Positions 63,426 to 64,000 of a stretch of DNA of 64,000 bases are shown in pieces. Origin of the DNA: Alphaproteobacteria bacterium (GTDB taxonomy: Bacteria; Pseudomonadota; Alphaproteobacteria; SMXP01); the NCBI GenBank assembly GCA_028285305.1, contig JANQPV010000075.1, positions 1 through 64,000 on the forward strand. The letters run 5' to 3'. The notes beneath the pieces are model-generated. The model did no database searches and was not told where the DNA came from. It saw only the letters and a program-made list of their open reading frames with translations. The translations under genes were made by a program, and so were the position numbers. The first letter of the stretch is position 1. Every line of letters begins with the position of its first letter.

Positions 63426-64000
63426 TCAAACCGAAGTAATCGACGGATTCCTTCCGCACAGCGGACATTCCGGATCCTTGCGGAATTTCACGGTCCGGGT
63501 GGAGGCGGCAAGAGCATCGTAAAGAACCAGTTTTCCTGTCAAGCTCTCCCCCATATCCAGCAATTCCTTCACCACTTCGAGCGCCTGAAGAGATCCCATC
63601 ACGCCTGTGACCACGCCCAATATTCCCGCTTCGGAGCAAGTCGGGATAGAGCCGGGCGGGGGAGGTTCCGGAAACAAGCAGCGATAGCAAGGAAAAGACT
63701 GGTCCTCCGTGTCCCTCCTAAAGCCTTTGAAGGTGGTAAGCTGGCCCTCAAATTGTCCCACCGATGCGGACACGAGCGTCGTCTTGGAGAAGTAACAGGC
63801 ATCGTTCACCAGCGCCCGCGTTTCGAAGCTATCGGACCCGTCGGCCACCACATCATGACCGGCGACGATGTCCATGGCGTTCTCGGCGGTTAGCCGTACC
63901 GGATGGCGTGTGACCGTGATGTCCGGATTGAGCGCCTTGATGGCTTCTTCGGCGCTGTCGACTTTGGGGCGGTCCAGGTCATCCGTCCGGTGAATGATCT
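63426..64000 (-). CDS. ThiF/MoeB/HesA-family adenylyltransferase, 5' end outside the window
   Basis: The visible C-terminal 190 residues show RHPVRLTAENAMDIVAGHDVVADGSDSFETRALVNDA, a family segment, SFPCYRCLFPEPPP with one zinc CxxC, and the second CxxC in DPECPLCGR. The frame continues upstream past 64000 (DDLDRPKVDSAEEAIKALNPD), so the adenylylation core (GxGxxG) is outside. MoeB and ThiF activate sulfur carriers for molybdopterin and thiamine; this fragment cannot separate them. Confidence 0.9.
   Translation of the reverse strand, partial: IIHRTDDLDRPKVDSAEEAIKALNPDITVTRHPVRLTAENAMDIVAGHDVVADGSDSFETRALVNDACYFSKTTLVSASVGQFEGQLTTFKGFRRDTEDQSFPCYRCLFPEPPPPGSIPTCSEAGILGVVTGVMGSLQALEVVKELLDMGESLTGKLVLYDALAASTRTVKFRKDPECPLCGRNPSITSV

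Noticed and set aside
1-64000. CRISPR array, prophage or integrative element
   Set aside because: No regularly spaced direct repeats, integrase, or phage structural genes were seen.

Overview
The window is a chromosomal segment of an alphaproteobacterium, most likely a member of or close to the Hyphomicrobiales. This is inferred from the gene order mutS-glnD-murJ-trpS, tsaB-rimI-fur-miaB-phoH-ybeY-corC-lnt-metK-trmB and rimP-nusA-infB-rbfA-truB-rpsO-pnp, from an Irr regulator divergent from fabAB, and from a Fur lacking the structural cysteine pairs. No rRNA operon, CRISPR array, prophage or ordinary tRNA gene was seen.

Region 1 (1-33.4 kb) is core genome, almost all on the plus strand: malic enzyme (minus), mismatch repair, PII uridylylation, lipid II flipping, tRNA charging and modification, Fe-S delivery, metal regulation, envelope lipoprotein acylation, SAM synthesis, then a continuous translation/RNA operon from rimP to pnp. 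That operon has a good promoter followed at once by a terminator-like hairpin. A dispersed ~155-bp repeat lies downstream of maeB and, inverted, downstream of pnp.

Region 2 (33.8-41 kb) holds fabBA/irr with a likely Irr box, pyrE, an SH3 protein, a 2-hydroxyacid dehydrogenase, an FCP1-like phosphatase, a lipoprotein with a phospholipase-A2-like signature and a small periplasmic protein.

Region 3 (41-47.8 kb) is the most interesting part: an RNA-repair locus, rsr (Ro60/TROVE) -> noncoding array -> rtcB -> rtcA on the minus strand, with rtcR divergent. The 1.06-kb interval between rsr and rtcB contains six Y-RNA-like modules. All six carry the same 20-nt motif (GAATGY-N5-GRACTACAT) and most close with a complementary base stem. 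Two contain a full circularly permuted tRNA-like domain (T-arm, acceptor, capped acceptor loop, acceptor, D-arm), two keep only a T-arm, and two are simple Y hairpins. The neighbouring RtcR has a shortened sigma-54 contact loop (GFAGA instead of GAFTGA), and no -24/-12 promoter is visible, so control may differ from the enterobacterial paradigm.

Region 4 (47.8-64 kb) is accessory: REP palindromes flanking a RAYT transposase pseudogene whose catalytic tyrosine codon is now a stop, an alpha/beta hydrolase next to a Baeyer-Villiger monooxygenase, a P2-type cation ATPase, an ArsR/AHSA1/glyoxalase/MAPEG operon with a palindromic operator, SDR, CmcJ-like, TetR/crotonase, a secreted serpin, two related one-helix membrane proteins, and the start of a ThiF/MoeB-type gene running off the right end.
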